Shown here piece by piece: positions 11,700 to 22,080 of a stretch of DNA of 64,000 nt. Made by a program: the position numbers and the translations under genes. The notes below the pieces were generated by a model. The model did not search any database. It worked only from the letters and a program-made list of their open reading frames with translations, and was not told the origin of the DNA. Numbering within the stretch: position 1 is the first letter of the stretch; every line of letters begins with the position of its first letter. The DNA comes from Lepidostoma basale (Eukaryota > Arthropoda > Insecta > Trichoptera > Lepidostomatidae), in assembly GCA_022606425.2 (NCBI GenBank), contig JAHDVF020000761.1, forward strand, positions 620,001-684,000, written 5' to 3'.

Positions 11700-12425
11700 A
11701 TTTAAGTTATCTGTCGGTATCATTAAAAAATGTATTGGAATTTATTGCGCATATAACAAATAAAAAATATCATTTGATCAAATTAATGGTGTTGATTTTT
11801 AAAGCGCTCGATGTTTGTATGGCAGCGGGTTCTTTACAGCCGGTCCCGCGATGCCAAAATCACGATCCGCGAATTTTGAAGCTCTTTGGCGCAGTGGGAC
11901 AATTTTTTTGTAGAGCGTTACTGCATTGTTCAAGAAACAATGAAAAAGTTTTGTATAACACTACGATGTATTACTTGCATTGATTGATTCAACATTTTTC
12001 AAACTGATTCGGGGCTCTATTGAGAACCCCTATGTTCTGGAGCAAATAAGGATTTTTGTTCCTGATAACTACCTGCGACAGCGCCGACATCAATTGTTCT
12101 TTACTCCGTCACGCAGAACCAACCTGCCTTTGGTGATGCCAGTAGGAAGAGCAATTCGGACGCTGAATCTAATCATCTCGGATTTGGACATTTTCAGTGT
12201 CAGTGAGGCAGTATACATAAAAAAAATATTGCAAACTCTGGAAAGAGTACTGCCTCCCTGACATATTTGGATTCCTTCTGATAGGTATGATTTTTTTGGT
12301 CTCATGTTGTTTTGTTTTTTTTATCTTTATAATACCGTTTTGTGTCCAAATGAGTCGCCTAAATGTTTTATCGTTTGTTATGTCTCATTTGTAAATGTAT
12401 AAATAAATAAATAAAATAAAAATTA
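11700..12425 (+). mobile_element. CR1/Rex1-like LINE, 3' end
   Basis: A 93-codon frame (11980-12261) reads FVPDNYLRQRRHQLFF, SRRTNLPLVMPVGRAIRTLN and DLDIFSVSE, the C-terminal block of a CR1/Rex1-type protein. It ends in an (ATAAATAA)-rich tail near 12395-12420. Related ends lie at 16457-16878, 26890-27362 and 44215-44480. The 11700-11980 part contains the inverted match to 11450-11490 and is otherwise unassigned. Confidence 0.72.
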
Positions 12426-12489
12426 GACAGCCAATGATGAATCATTTGGCGAATACATGAACGTATTTTTTTTTCATAGTAATAAAAAA

Positions 12490-12615
12490 ATATAACTAAC
12501 TAACTAACCATCACGCCGTCTCTCCGAAGGGGTAGGCAGAAAGAATGGACTGCCAAACTTTTCTTTCCTGACATATTTCTCTCGCTTCCTCAACATTCAT
12601 ACATCGTGTCATAAA
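12490..12615 (-). mobile_element. TTAG-tail LINE, 3'-terminal fragment
   Basis: Begins CTAACTAACTAACCATCACG, the reverse complement of stop codon plus (TTAG)n, and runs through the terminal coding hairpin to TTCATACATCGTGTCAT. Only about 120 bp were copied. Confidence 0.88.
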
Positions 12616-12968
12616 AAATATACATACGAGTATGTTATATTAATCTAATTTATTGTTTCTTGAATTTATTTACAATATTATATAAAATTCTAAGTTGCAC
12701 GATGAATATGATTAAAAGCGTCGGTTTGCTCGATGTTTAATTATATTTTATATAAATGACAACACATTTGATAAATCCATGCTATACCCCTAAAACATAA
12801 TAATATTTCCTGAAAACCGACGTTTTTAATAATATACTCATAAATTATATTATTCTTATTGGGAATTAGTGTACTTGTTTTAGGAAACAATTGTTGCAAC
12901 ATGTATTCGTATGTTAAGTAATCTGTCAATAATCTTGTGATTTATATACTGTAATATTTATCTTTTAT

Positions 12969-13595
12969 AACTAACTAACTAACTAACCATCACGCCGTCT
13001 CCCCGAAGGGGTAGGCAGAAAGAATGGACTGCCACACTTTTCTTTCCTGACATATTTCTCTCGCTTTCTCAACATTCATGCATCGTGTCATGCACGCGCG
13101 TCGATTTCTCTGACTCCTCACATGGCCGACATTCAATATTTGATTTATTTGATCGTGCCACGTTTTCCTCGGTCTTCCTCTATTTCTGTTTCCATTTACA
13201 TCATTAACATATAATTTTTTTACCATTCTTTCTTCATTCATTCTTTCCATATGTCCAAACCATCTTAATGATCCTTTCATTATTTTGTTCATGACACCAT
13301 CATTCGCACCGCATTCACTTCTTATATTTTCATTCGACACTCTATCATACACGGAGTATCCACACATTCGTCTAAGAGATCTCATTTCTACTGCATTTAT
13401 TCTACTTTCATCCTTCTTTTGCCAGTTCCATGCTTCGCTTCCATACATAAGGGTCGGTAGAAGAACACCATTGTGCACTGCCATTCTATAATAGCTTTTT
13501 GTTTGCGATGACAACTTTAAGTGCACCATTCACTTTGTTGCCTGCCCCAACCCTTCTTTCAATATCCCTCTCCACTCGCCTATCTCTTGCAAACA
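12969..13595 (-). mobile_element. TTAG-tail LINE, subfamily A2, 179-codon open C-terminus
   Basis: From CTAACTAACTAACTAACC the minus strand keeps an open 179-codon frame (12990-13529) with YGSEAWNWQKKDESRINAVE, LRWFGHMERMNEERMVKKLY and NRGRPRKTWHDQINQIL. It encodes the post-RT C-terminal region only; the RT catalytic and endonuclease parts were never copied (5' truncation). The upstream frame, VERDIERRVGAGNKVNGALK, follows after a frameshift. At its 5' end the copy turns into an inverted duplicate (13603-13680). Confidence 0.92.
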
Positions 13596-13680
13596 TACTA
13601 CCAAGAGATGGGCGAGTGGAGAGGGATATTGGAAGAAGGGTTGGGGCAGGCAACAAAGTGAATGGTGCACTTAAAGTTGT
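13511..13680. repeat. 78-bp foldback at the 5' end of a LINE copy
   Basis: Arms 13511-13588 and 13603-13680 are inverted copies with about three differences around a 14-nt spacer. Both arms are LINE sequence encoding ERDI-RRVGAGNKVNGALK. Confidence 0.92.
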
Positions 13681-13744
13681 TAAATTGTCTTTTATAAGTA
13701 TAGCTAATATGTTAAGTATGTTGAAAAGATTAATAAACAAAAAA

Positions 13745-14160
13745 TAAACCTTAAGTCATTGTATTTTTAACTTGCTTTTAATCTTGGGATGAATGGATGG
13801 GTACCTTTTTTTTATATAAATTGAATTTTCGGCTTTAAGAAACTGAAGATACATTCAATATCATTAGCTTAATGTACGTAATTCGTAGCTCCGTGAATTA
13901 GTTACCCATAGCAGGATACATTATCTGAGTAATGGATAAATGTAAATACCCTGAAACTAGCGGTTTCCGTTGGATACGTGGGTACTTTATTTCGTACGGA
14001 GATTCCCAGAACTGATGGCGGATGAATGAATTTAAAAGAAAATTGTTCATGCCAAAGTACCCTAACGGCGGGATTTATTTAGAGCGAAGGGTTAACAGAC
14101 TTTGCGGTAAGGCTGTGTAAAGTTATATTTGGTGTAAACCCCTTAAAAGTTAGATAACTC
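13745..14160. other. Intron, repeat-poor
   Basis: No repeat or gene recognised. 13980-14110 is less AT-rich than average (GTGGGTACTTTATTTCGTAC, CCCTAACGGCGGGATTTA) and sits just 3' of the 54-nt exon. Confidence 0.4.
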
Positions 14161-14162
14161 AC

Positions 14163-14216
14163 CGTAAGTAGTGACGTCGGGAACTACTTTTTTCTCTGCT
14201 GGAGGAACAACGAATC
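14163..14216 (-). CDS. Exon: 18-codon linker of lachesin/DIP-like protein
   Basis: 54 nt: 2 + 17 codons + 1, reading FVVPPAEKKVVPDVTTY. The acceptor is TTTTGCAG and the donor GTGAGT. The first codon (A from the previous exon plus GA) is Arg; the last (G plus AT) is Asp. Phase 1 on both sides and a length of 18 codons make it another symmetric exon that could be skipped in frame. It is low-complexity linker sequence, so the call depends on the phase match to both neighbours and on strong splice sites. Transcript data would settle it. Confidence 0.8.
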
Positions 14217-14784
14217 CTGCAAAAGGAGAAAACGCATTATAAATTGTGCTTTGACAAATTATTCAACTGTAATATTTTTGAAATGAAATATTGCATGCAA
14301 TCACTCACTCAAGAGCCCTCTGCTTGTCAGGAGTCTTAATATTATACGAAGAAATGAGAAATATTTGACGATATCAAAGGAGCTCAAATGAAATTCAAAA
14401 TCATATGAAATGTTAGGAATTTTTGTAAAATGTGTCTGGGAATTTAGATATATTTTCAATTTCATTCGCAAATAAATAATATAATACATTATGTTGGAAT
14501 ACTTAATATATATACGATTTATTAGAAAGCATCTTTTGGTTTAAATTTACATATTTTTTTCTAAAAAGAAAGATAATATAAATTGATGTTGTTATATGCA
14601 TGAAAATAAATAGTTACTGTATTATGAAGGTTGTCCATTAACAGTCGTAAAAAACGGTTGAAAAATATATTACCAAACAAACGTACACAAAACGTTTTTT
14701 TAATACGTAGATAGATTTGAAGATAAATTAATAAAAAAATATAAAACGAACCAATTCAAATACGTTAATTACTATAAAGATTGC

Positions 14785-14855
14785 ATTTACGTAAGCACCC
14801 TTGAGGTGAGGTGATTCACGAAAACGGTGGTATACAAATTATTATTTTTATGTAT
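14785..14855 (+). mobile_element. CR1/L2-like LINE, 3'-terminal scrap
   Basis: CACCCTTGAGGTGAGGTGAT, then CACGAAAACGGTGGTATAC and ATTATTATTTTT, match the terminus at 33460-33538. Confidence 0.55.
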
Positions 14856-15519
14856 GAATATTGTAAAAAGGTAGTAATAAAATTCTGAACCAATATGACA
14901 ACACCTTAAAAACGTTATGTTGTTTTCACAAGAGGGTCACTATTGCAGGTCCATTCTTCCGACTTCTTACATCATCAAATTAATATATTTAGTTAGGCCA
15001 TGTTCTCCTTGGTCTTCCTGGACTCCTTTCGTCTTATCACATCGTTAAATTATACTTTACTGACCATTCATTCTTGAATCTCAATTGATTTTTTTTTATC
15101 ATTCCATGTTTTCTTTCCCATCCTACACTCCGTCCCACCCTCATCATATCCGTCTAAAATAATTTTATGATAGGCCATAAAATCATGTACCAGAATTTGA
15201 GATTGGGACATAGAAGTGAATTGAAATTAGACTACATTAAATATGGCCCAGATACCCTTTTGCTCTTTTTTTGGAATGGTGAATTCCCCAGCTAATGTAA
15301 AGCCCGCATGGATTGGGGGCGGACCTAGGGATTGATTGAGCGAAGCAGACGAAAGGGCCCCGCTGCGTCCTATAACAGTTTAGGGTAACCTTCTATGTCT
15401 TTATATAACTGTATGTTTGTTTATTTGAATGTGTATTTTTATTTATTTATATATAATAAATAAATGAAATGTCTATCCTTATTTTGTTATTAAAAATAGA
15501 AATAATGATATTTTTGACT

Positions 15520-15605
15520 TTCGAAAGGACAAAAATGTCATTTTCATAAAACATAAAAAAACTACTAGAAAACAGACGTTTTAATTCGTATTAATTAAGA
15601 AAACA
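15520..15605. repeat. Palindromic repeat, family A, right half
   Basis: AATGTCATTTTCATAAAACA, then CTAGAAAACAGACG and TTTTAATTCGTATTAATTA, match the right arm at 3546-3635. Confidence 0.72.
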
Positions 15606-15639
15606 TTTCTTTGCGAAAAATGCCTTTAGATTATCTAAA

Positions 15640-15910
15640 AAAGCGGAATTTTTTAGAAATCCTTAATCTTGGAATTGAAATGCCACGATGTTTCATTATG
15701 TCAATTAGAAACCATAAGGCAATCATTAATCTACCTTAATTGTAATTAGGTATCAAGCTGTTTCTGGGGAAACTTGCCGACGCGTTGCAATACACTGTTT
15801 CGCTTTCACATCACTTGACGGGAGAATGATGACGTCAGCTATTGTGATTGACGCCGCTCCGTACTAAATCTGGTGTGAAGTGTAATGTATCAGATTTATC
15901 AATGTATGCG
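15640..15910. promoter_or_regulatory. Repeat-poor intron island with CRE and homeodomain-type sites (candidate enhancer)
   Basis: No repeat matches. Contains the cAMP-response palindrome TGACGTCA at 15830-15837 and several TAAT cores (CATTAATCTA, CTTAATTGTAATTAGG). Regulatory function is only inferred. Confidence 0.22.
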
Positions 15911-16223
15911 CATTCGATCAAACGTATAGAAGTTAAAAAAACAACTACACTGGTTTCATTGTAATTTGAAATGGAATTGCTCCGACTGGCATTTTATTTT
16001 TATTTTTCTTGAAAAAAATATTTATTAAATATTTAAATATATTAATAAATATATTTTTCTTATATTGAATTTCTTATATAATCATTAACGTATTTCAAAA
16101 TGTAGAAAAAAATTGTCGTTTTTATCTTAAAATATGGATTTACGTAAAACAAAGTATTATGTAGATTTTTTAAAAAGATCGTCAGATCTATTAAAAGGAG
16201 AAGAATAAGAAGTATAAGAACAT

Positions 16224-16456
16224 CCACAATGACGTTCTTGCACCGACCCTTATGTATGGAAGTGAATAATGCAATTGGCAACTGGCAAAAGAAGGATGAA
16301 AATAGTATGAATGAGATGTAATATTGAAATGAAATCTCTTGAAATGACGAATGTGTAGAAAATCTGTGTATGATAGAGTGTCGAATGAAAATATTATATA
16401 AGAAGTGAATGCAGTGCGAATGAAAGTGTTATAAACAAAATAATGAAAGGATCATT
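16224..16456 (+). mobile_element. TTAG-tail LINE, 5' part of a copy split by another LINE
   Basis: Encodes, with lesions, CTDPYVWK-type (LHRPLCME) and QLAKEG segments equivalent to LVPTLMYGSEAWNWQKKDES, then SVYDRVSNENI and SECSANESVINKIMKGS, stopping at GGATCATTA. The copy resumes at 16879. Confidence 0.8.
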
Positions 16457-16878
16457 ATGAAATAATTCTCTGCAGCTTCGAAGAGACAGGTCTCTCATAA
16501 CCCATTTCTTTAAATTACTTAGGGGATATTTTGAAAACTCAGCCGTGCTGGAGTGTAGGGCTTTTTGTTCCCGACAGATATCTCCGACAGCGCCAGCATA
16601 GATTGTTATTTCTTCCGGCCGCAAGAACCAACCTGCCTCTAATAATGCCGGTGGGAAGAGTAATCGATTTGCTGAACTAGATAACCTCGGAGATCGACAT
16701 CTTTTGTATTACAGAAAGTACGTTCAGAAAAAAAATACTCTTAACTTTAGATAGTATCTTTTTTCTTCCTAAAGTTGAACCATCTCTCAAGCGTTCCTGA
16801 CCCTTTCTCAAATAGATGCCTTAAACTATTATTATGTTTGTAATATCTTTTGAGTGAATAAATAAACTGATTATATAT
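16457..16878 (+). mobile_element. CR1/Rex1-like LINE 3' end inserted in a TTAG-tail LINE
   Basis: CTTCGAAGAGACAGGTCTCT, RYLRQRQHRLL-type coding, CCGGCCGCAAGAACCAACCT and an AATAAATAAACTGATTATAT tail match 26935-27362. It interrupts a LINE copy, so it arrived later. Confidence 0.8.
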
Positions 16879-17145
16879 GATGGTTTGGATGGTACCTATG
16901 GAAAGAATAATGTAGAAATAATACGTTTAAGATGTAAATGAAACAAGAGAAAGAGAAAATGTGGCAGGATCAAATAAATTAAATATTGAATGTCGCTACT
17001 TGAGGAGTCGGAGAAATTGACGTCGATGCATGACACGATGTATAAATGTAGAGGAAACAAGAGAAGTAGGCCAGAATAGAATAATGCGGCGATTTATTAT
17101 TTCTGTCTACTCCTTCGGCAAGACAGCACGATGGTTAGTAAGTAT
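16879..17145 (+). mobile_element. TTAG-tail LINE, 3' part of the split copy
   Basis: Resumes with GATGGTTTGGATGG (the WFG codons), continues to GGCAGGATCAAATAAATTAA and ends TTCGGCAAGACAGCACGATG then GTTAGTAAG. Many lesions. Confidence 0.8.
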
Positions 17146-17184
17146 AAGAACATGGGGTAGATTCATAATTAAAAAAAATACTAA

Positions 17185-17475
17185 CTAACTTACCATCACG
17201 ACGTCTCCTTTCTCTCCCTTCCTCAACATTCATACATCGTGTCATGCACGCGCGTCGATTACTCTGACTCCTCACGTGGCCGACATTCAATATTTGAGTT
17301 ATTTGATCGTGTCACGTTTTTCTCGGTCTACCTCTATATCTAGTTCCATTTACATAGTTACATATACTTTTTTTTACCATTTTTTCTTTATTCATTCTTT
17401 CAATGTGTCTAAACCATCTTAATGATCCTTTCATTATTTTGTTAATAACACCATCATTTGCACCACAATTTCACA
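17185..17475 (-). mobile_element. TTAG-tail LINE, subfamily A2 fragment
   Basis: CTAACTAACTTACCATCACG at the left end, then the minus-strand coding of GHVRSQRNRRACM, RGRPRKTW (diverged) and WFRHIERM. About 45 bp near the 3' end are deleted (GTCTCCTTTCTCTCCCTTCC). Confidence 0.85.
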
Positions 17476-17499
17476 ATTTTCTCACAATTTATGGAATTT

Positions 17500-18082
17500 A
17501 AATATATGTAATTACCTTTCGGTACAAAAAATTAAGGGAGAGATAATTTAAAAATATTAAAACGTGAAGATTATTCTAGATTATTAAAATTATAAATTTA
17601 AATAATGGTAAATTTTGTTTTTTTAAGTGAACCGTGGTCTAAGCGGACAGGAATGGAAGACAGGGGGTAGTATGAGGAGTGAAGAGTGCCGTATATAAGC
17701 TTTGGAACGGTGCGGATTTTGCCACATCATGATGATAATGATCCGCCTTCCGCTTCATGAACAGGCATATTTTAGCGGGATGACGGAACATTTGTCCGTT
17801 TCATCCCCACCTGCCGCCTTAATCGCAAAAATAAAGCGCACCCCTTGAAAGGGCCGCCTAGAGGAAGGGGGAATTAGAGGATAATGCTGCTTTGCCATTT
17901 CCCTTTCAATGTAAACGCATTAACGCCTACTTAGGATATGAATCAAAACATGTTAGGGATATCACTTTATAATTTTCTGTACTTCGTGTAACGAAGAAGT
18001 TTTATTTTTACTTCACTTTGAATTATATTATTTCTACAGTTGATCTTCTTTTTTTTTTTTATTTTTTTATTTTTTTTATTTA
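17500..18082. other. Intron, partly GC-rich, no repeat recognised
   Basis: 17620-17930 is markedly GC-richer than the surrounding intron (GGGATGACGGAACATTTGTC, AGCGCACCCCTTGAAAGG) and has no coding frame. It is followed by a long T-rich tract at 18045-18080. Confidence 0.35.
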
Positions 18083-18320
18083 TGTACACAACAGGTCGTT
18101 TGGACCCAATTACTGTATACAATTTTTATTATTTTAGCTATTATATTGATTCTCATGACATGTGATAGGTAGCCAATCTATCGCCATTTTATTGTCACGT
18201 GAATTCTACACCAGACCAAAGACAGTGTGACAATCACACTGCCATCGCCGGGAATCGAACCCAGGACCTTCGGCATGGAAGTCAGAGCTCGTAACCACTC
18301 TGCCACGAAGGTCGTCAATC
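18083..18320 (-). mobile_element. tRNA-derived SINE, tail type II
   Basis: Minus orientation: B box as GGGAATCGAACCC at 18250, A-box side at the right (CACTCTGCCACGAAGGTCGT), tail II at the left (CAATTACTGTATACAATTTT). Confidence 0.88.
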
Positions 18321-19454
18321 GTCGTGTTAAAGCAGTGATTCCCAAAGTGGTCTAAATAGACCCCCAAGAGTCTACGACAACTTGCAAGGGGTCTACGACA
18401 ATTGTAAAAAAAATTGGTTCAACTAAATTGAAGCCGAGTGTTGAAACGCAAAACGAATATCGAAATCGTTGGCGTTTTTTTTTAAATCTCATTCGTCATC
18501 AAGATCGGACATTCGATTTTCCCAAATGAGCTAAAAAAAGGTCGACAACGAATTCCGGCTTTTTTGCTTCGGATTTTTTTTGGCCTGAAAAATAATCAAT
18601 TTTAGGAAAGCAGGGGGTCTACACAAAATAGAAGAAATCGGCAAGGGGCCTACGGGACAAAAAAGTTTGGAAACCTCTGTGTTAAAGCAACTCAGTCAGA
18701 TAACATCGGCCCAGAAATATTCAAGTTGAACCGTAGCGTCAAACGCCCAAACCAAATCTTCCTCTTTGCATGTCACAGAGCAGCAAGGACACTCCGTTAT
18801 GTGTAGCATGGATTGCTCCATGTCATAGATGCAGAGCGTCGACTACCCTGAAGGATACCCCATCTCTTCATCTTGTTCCTGGATCTACCGACACCTGTGC
18901 GTAGTTGGTTGAAAGTCCTCTAGGTCTTCCATGGTAACTCGTTTCCTGGCAGTAGGGTCTCCATGGGCATCATCATTTTATTTGATTGATATACCGCTGA
19001 ATTTATATTTCTAAGTACGTTCTTGTAGTATCGACGCGTTCAAAATAAAGAAGTTCCCAAAAAGTTACTATTGAAAACAAATTAAAGTGATTAGAAAAAC
19101 AAAATTCATATATGATGAAGCGTAAGTTGGATCCATCTAAAGGTTAATGGAGATTGTTGAGTGCTAATTATAAACGATATTTTGTATCGATTTTTATATA
19201 CAATACCCTCTTCGTGTCAGGTCCCCCCAATATCAACGATTACTGCAGCGAAAGCATCCTATTATAGTCCTATGCTACTTTGAACAGACTCTCAACTCTC
19301 CTCATTCCTCTCCAATCCCTTATATTTTGCAGCCATTAAAACGGCCTTGTGTCAACTTTCCACCTCTTTTCACTCTATTTTGCCATAATTATCATCCGAA
19401 GAAGGCGATATCTCTTTTTCTTTAGCATATGATTCAAATACCGACGACCGATTT
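18321..19454. other. Intron, unassigned
   Basis: 18340-18680 contains repeated GGGGTCTAC-type phrases (GGGGTCTACGACAATT, GGGGGTCTACACAAAATA), reminiscent of a decayed element. 18690-18965 is GC-richer, without a recognisable frame. Confidence 0.3.
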
Positions 19455-19690
19455 GACGACATTCGTGGTAGAGTGGTAAAAGCTCTAACTGCCATATAGA
19501 AGGTCCCTGGTTCGATTCCCGGTAGTGTGATTGTCACGTTGTCTTTGGTCTGGTGTAGAATTCACATGATATAAAATGGCGATAGATTAACTACCTATCC
19601 CATGTCATGAGAATCAAAATAATAGCTAAAAAAACAAATTGTATACAGTAATTGGGTTCAAATAACCTGGTGTAAATATTGAAATAAATA
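19455..19690 (+). mobile_element. tRNA-derived SINE, tail type II
   Basis: A box GGTAGAGTGGTAAAAG, B box GGTTCGATTCC at 19509-19519, then CACGTTGTCTTTGGTCTGGT and tail II (ACAAATTGTATACAGTAATT, GGGTTCAAATAACCTGGTG). Confidence 0.88.
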
Positions 19691-19929
19691 TATGTATATA
19701 TATTTTTTAATCTTTTAAAATGTATATTTCGTTAAAATCCACTACTGTTTTTTTTTTAACCTGTTGCATACAAAAACAAATATGAAACCTTTAAACCTTC
19801 GCTTCATAAACGGCTATCTTTTTACCTATAGTTTTTAAAATTGTAAATAGAATTGTTATCCGCATATAACTAGTAATTTATAATTGTAAAACTTTTATTT
19901 ATTAATTTCTATTACTGTTAAAATTTATA

Positions 19930-20082
19930 AAACTGTTATAATATCACAATTTGTTTTTATTCACTGAGTGTCGCGACAGCTGTTTTGTCAACCGATGTTG
20001 TTTATTATAACACCTAATGATGTCAACAGCTGTCGCGACACTCTCAGGGAATAAAAACAAATTGTGATATTATAACAGTGTT
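19930..20082. repeat. Palindromic repeat, family D
   Basis: ACTGTTATAATATCACAATT and GTGTCGCGACAGCTGTT on the left pair with AACAGCTGTCGCGACACTCT and AATTGTGATATTATAACAGT on the right. The central core CCGATGTTG / CCTAATGATG is partly deleted. Confidence 0.85.
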
Positions 20083-20087
20083 ATTGA

Positions 20088-20140
20088 CGACCTCCGTGGC
20101 CGAGTGATAAGTGCATTGACTGCCACCCCTAAGGTTTGTA
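20088..20140 (+). mobile_element. tRNA-derived SINE, 5' head only
   Basis: TTGACGACCTCCGTGGCCGA, GTGATAAGTGCATTGACTGC: the A-box half of the SINE, then an abrupt change. Confidence 0.65.
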
Positions 20141-20345
20141 ATGGTACATCATTACGATTTCTTCGGCCACTGTATTCGCCCCAATTCTCCCCAGTTAAGT
20201 ACCTCTTCGAAATTTATTTCCAACTTCTCCTGTTTGCGCCCTGTGAGCCACCGCCGCCTTCCCAATTGGTATCACTGCTTTTTCGGTACTCTATGCTTCG
20301 AGGCAGAAGCCCGTCACTTCCCCTCCAGTCAGCCGTCGCGAATAT
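20141..20345. repeat. Two-copy repeat shared with 42228-42435
   Basis: CATTACGATTTCTTCGGCCA, AAGTACCTCTTCGAAATTTA and CGAGGCAGAAGCCCGTC recur with substitutions at 42228-42435. It is GC-richer than the intron. Overlapping open frames (up to 127 codons) show no domain. Confidence 0.65.
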
Positions 20346-20520
20346 ATTTTTACACCTGAAGATGGATGGTATCCTTCGAAACACGTTGTGTTTTTTAATA
20401 TATATTTTTAATAATAAGCGGATTAAACAAAGTTATTTTCTATTTCGTAAGTATATACTACGGAATTTCGCAGTGTTAATACCTTAGCGTTCAATAAGTT
20501 AAGTTATGTTATAAATATAT
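20346..20520. repeat. Repeat family B, half copy
   Basis: TTTTTACACCTGAAGATGGA then GGTATCCTTCGAAACACG and ACGGAATTTCGCAGTGTTAA match the right arm of the hairpin at 31582-31870. Confidence 0.75.
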
Positions 20521-20999
20521 CAAAGTGATTATACTGCCCTAATGATTCTTGGGTCCAAGCGAAACTAGTTGGCATCAGTTATAATAACCATACCGTTGAT
20601 AAATACATAGTGTTTTATTATTTAATATCTATTGGTTTAAAATATACATATTTGTACAACAATACGTGTACTGATATCTATTTGTTGTTGCCATAATTGT
20701 AAAAGAAATAAAATACGACTTAAACAAAAAATAATTTAGTATTTTATTAAACTCGCTGAAGTTAAAATGATTAGCATTTAAAAAAAGTTATTTTAAAAAC
20801 ATATTTAATTTTTAATAAATTTAATGAATTTATAAAATGGAATTCTAAATACACGATATTTTAAATGGAAAAAAGTGTAGAAGTGTTGAAGTTTTATAAA
20901 ATTTGATCGAAGTGACATGTTTTTCAAGTGATTCTAAATATGATATCATTTCTTACAGAGTTTTAAAATTATTGTTCATGAAACAATAAATAAAAAATT

Positions 21000-21240
21000 T
21001 TAGTAAAGTGATTTCCATGTTATAATGGGACGATAATATTTTTTTCCACAGGAAGAAATATTCCAGATTTTCAGGCATTCTGACACGGCAGAGGCTTTAC
21101 TGACTTGTTCACGTACTTCGTTATAAAGGTCACTTTGGCTGCAGATCTCCACTCCCAAATACCTGAAACTCATCACCTGCTCCACAGGTATATCATCAAC
21201 AGTCAGTTTCGGAGATGAAGGTCCTAAGATCAATTACTGG
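21000..21240 (-). mobile_element. LINE reverse-transcriptase fragment
   Basis: The minus strand reads LTVDDIPVEQVMSFRYLGVE, then REQVSKASAVSECL and RPIITWKS. This is the post-YADD block (FxYLGxxI...EVxxRxxKAxxxxxxL) of a LINE RT. At its upstream end it runs into a perfect 21-bp foldback (21220-21270). Confidence 0.75.
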
Positions 21241-21300
21241 AAAAACCCTCCAGTAATTGATCTTAGGACCTTAGGATCTTAGATCTTAGGATCTTAGGAC
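21220..21300. repeat. Perfect 21-bp inverted repeat plus CTTAGGAT short tandem units
   Basis: Arms 21220-21240 and 21250-21270 are exact complements with a 9-nt loop. They are followed by imperfect TTAGGATC/TTAGATC units to 21300. Confidence 0.85.
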
Positions 21301-21319
21301 TTGGGAAAAAAAAAAAAAA

Positions 21320-22080
21320 AAAGTATTCGATAAGTCCAAAATAATTTTGAATGATATGGCTCTATGGAAATTCGTGAATATATTCGTATTAGCCTCATTA
21401 TATTTCCAGTTAAAATTACAATTGATACATAAAAATATTTTCCCATATTGATAATCAAGGCAGATTTCTAGTAGAGACTAAATTGAAATCACGCTTACAT
21501 AAAAAATGGCGTGGAAATAATATATTCATATAATTATAATTCTATCAATCCAATACGGACGAGATTTGACAAAAAATTGTATTACAAAACGAGACGCTTT
21601 GTCAAAACGATAATCGTTTTATCATTCAAAAAGCGAGTGAATTTATTTGACGAGCAAAACAGCCGTCCTTCGGGGATGCTTCCATCTTGTAATAGATTCA
21701 TTGCTGGTGTCACTTGAGATTAATTTATTGGGTTGAAATATTTTAAAAGGCCGATAAATTGACGTGAATAGAATGAATGATAGATAAATGGCTTGTGTAG
21801 ATGTTTAATTTGAAACGCCCTTTTCAGGATAATAATTAATCACCTGTTCTACATAAAATCGCTTTTGGAGGCGGATTTATGTGAGGTAATCGGTTCAATA
21901 ATAACTCGGATACGCAACTTTACTTATCACAAAAGTATTCAATCATACACGTTATACTCGTATATTGTGATAGTATAGTAATAACTAAGTACGTATACAG
22001 TAGGTACGGCTGTATATGTAATACAGTAATTATAGTATTAAAATAACATACAATAGTATTAAAATAACATATTAAAGGAT
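21320..22080. other. Intron, repeat-poor
   Basis: No repeat family or gene recognised. Includes TAAT-rich stretches and GATGTTTAATTTGAAACG. Confidence 0.35.

Noticed and set aside
12490..13010. Telomeric repeat insertions (TTAGG)n
   Set aside because: The unit is four bases (TTAG) and always directly follows the LINE stop codon; it is the LINE tail.
20104..20487. 127-codon open frame
   Set aside because: Crosses junctions of a SINE head, a two-copy repeat and family B; no domain.
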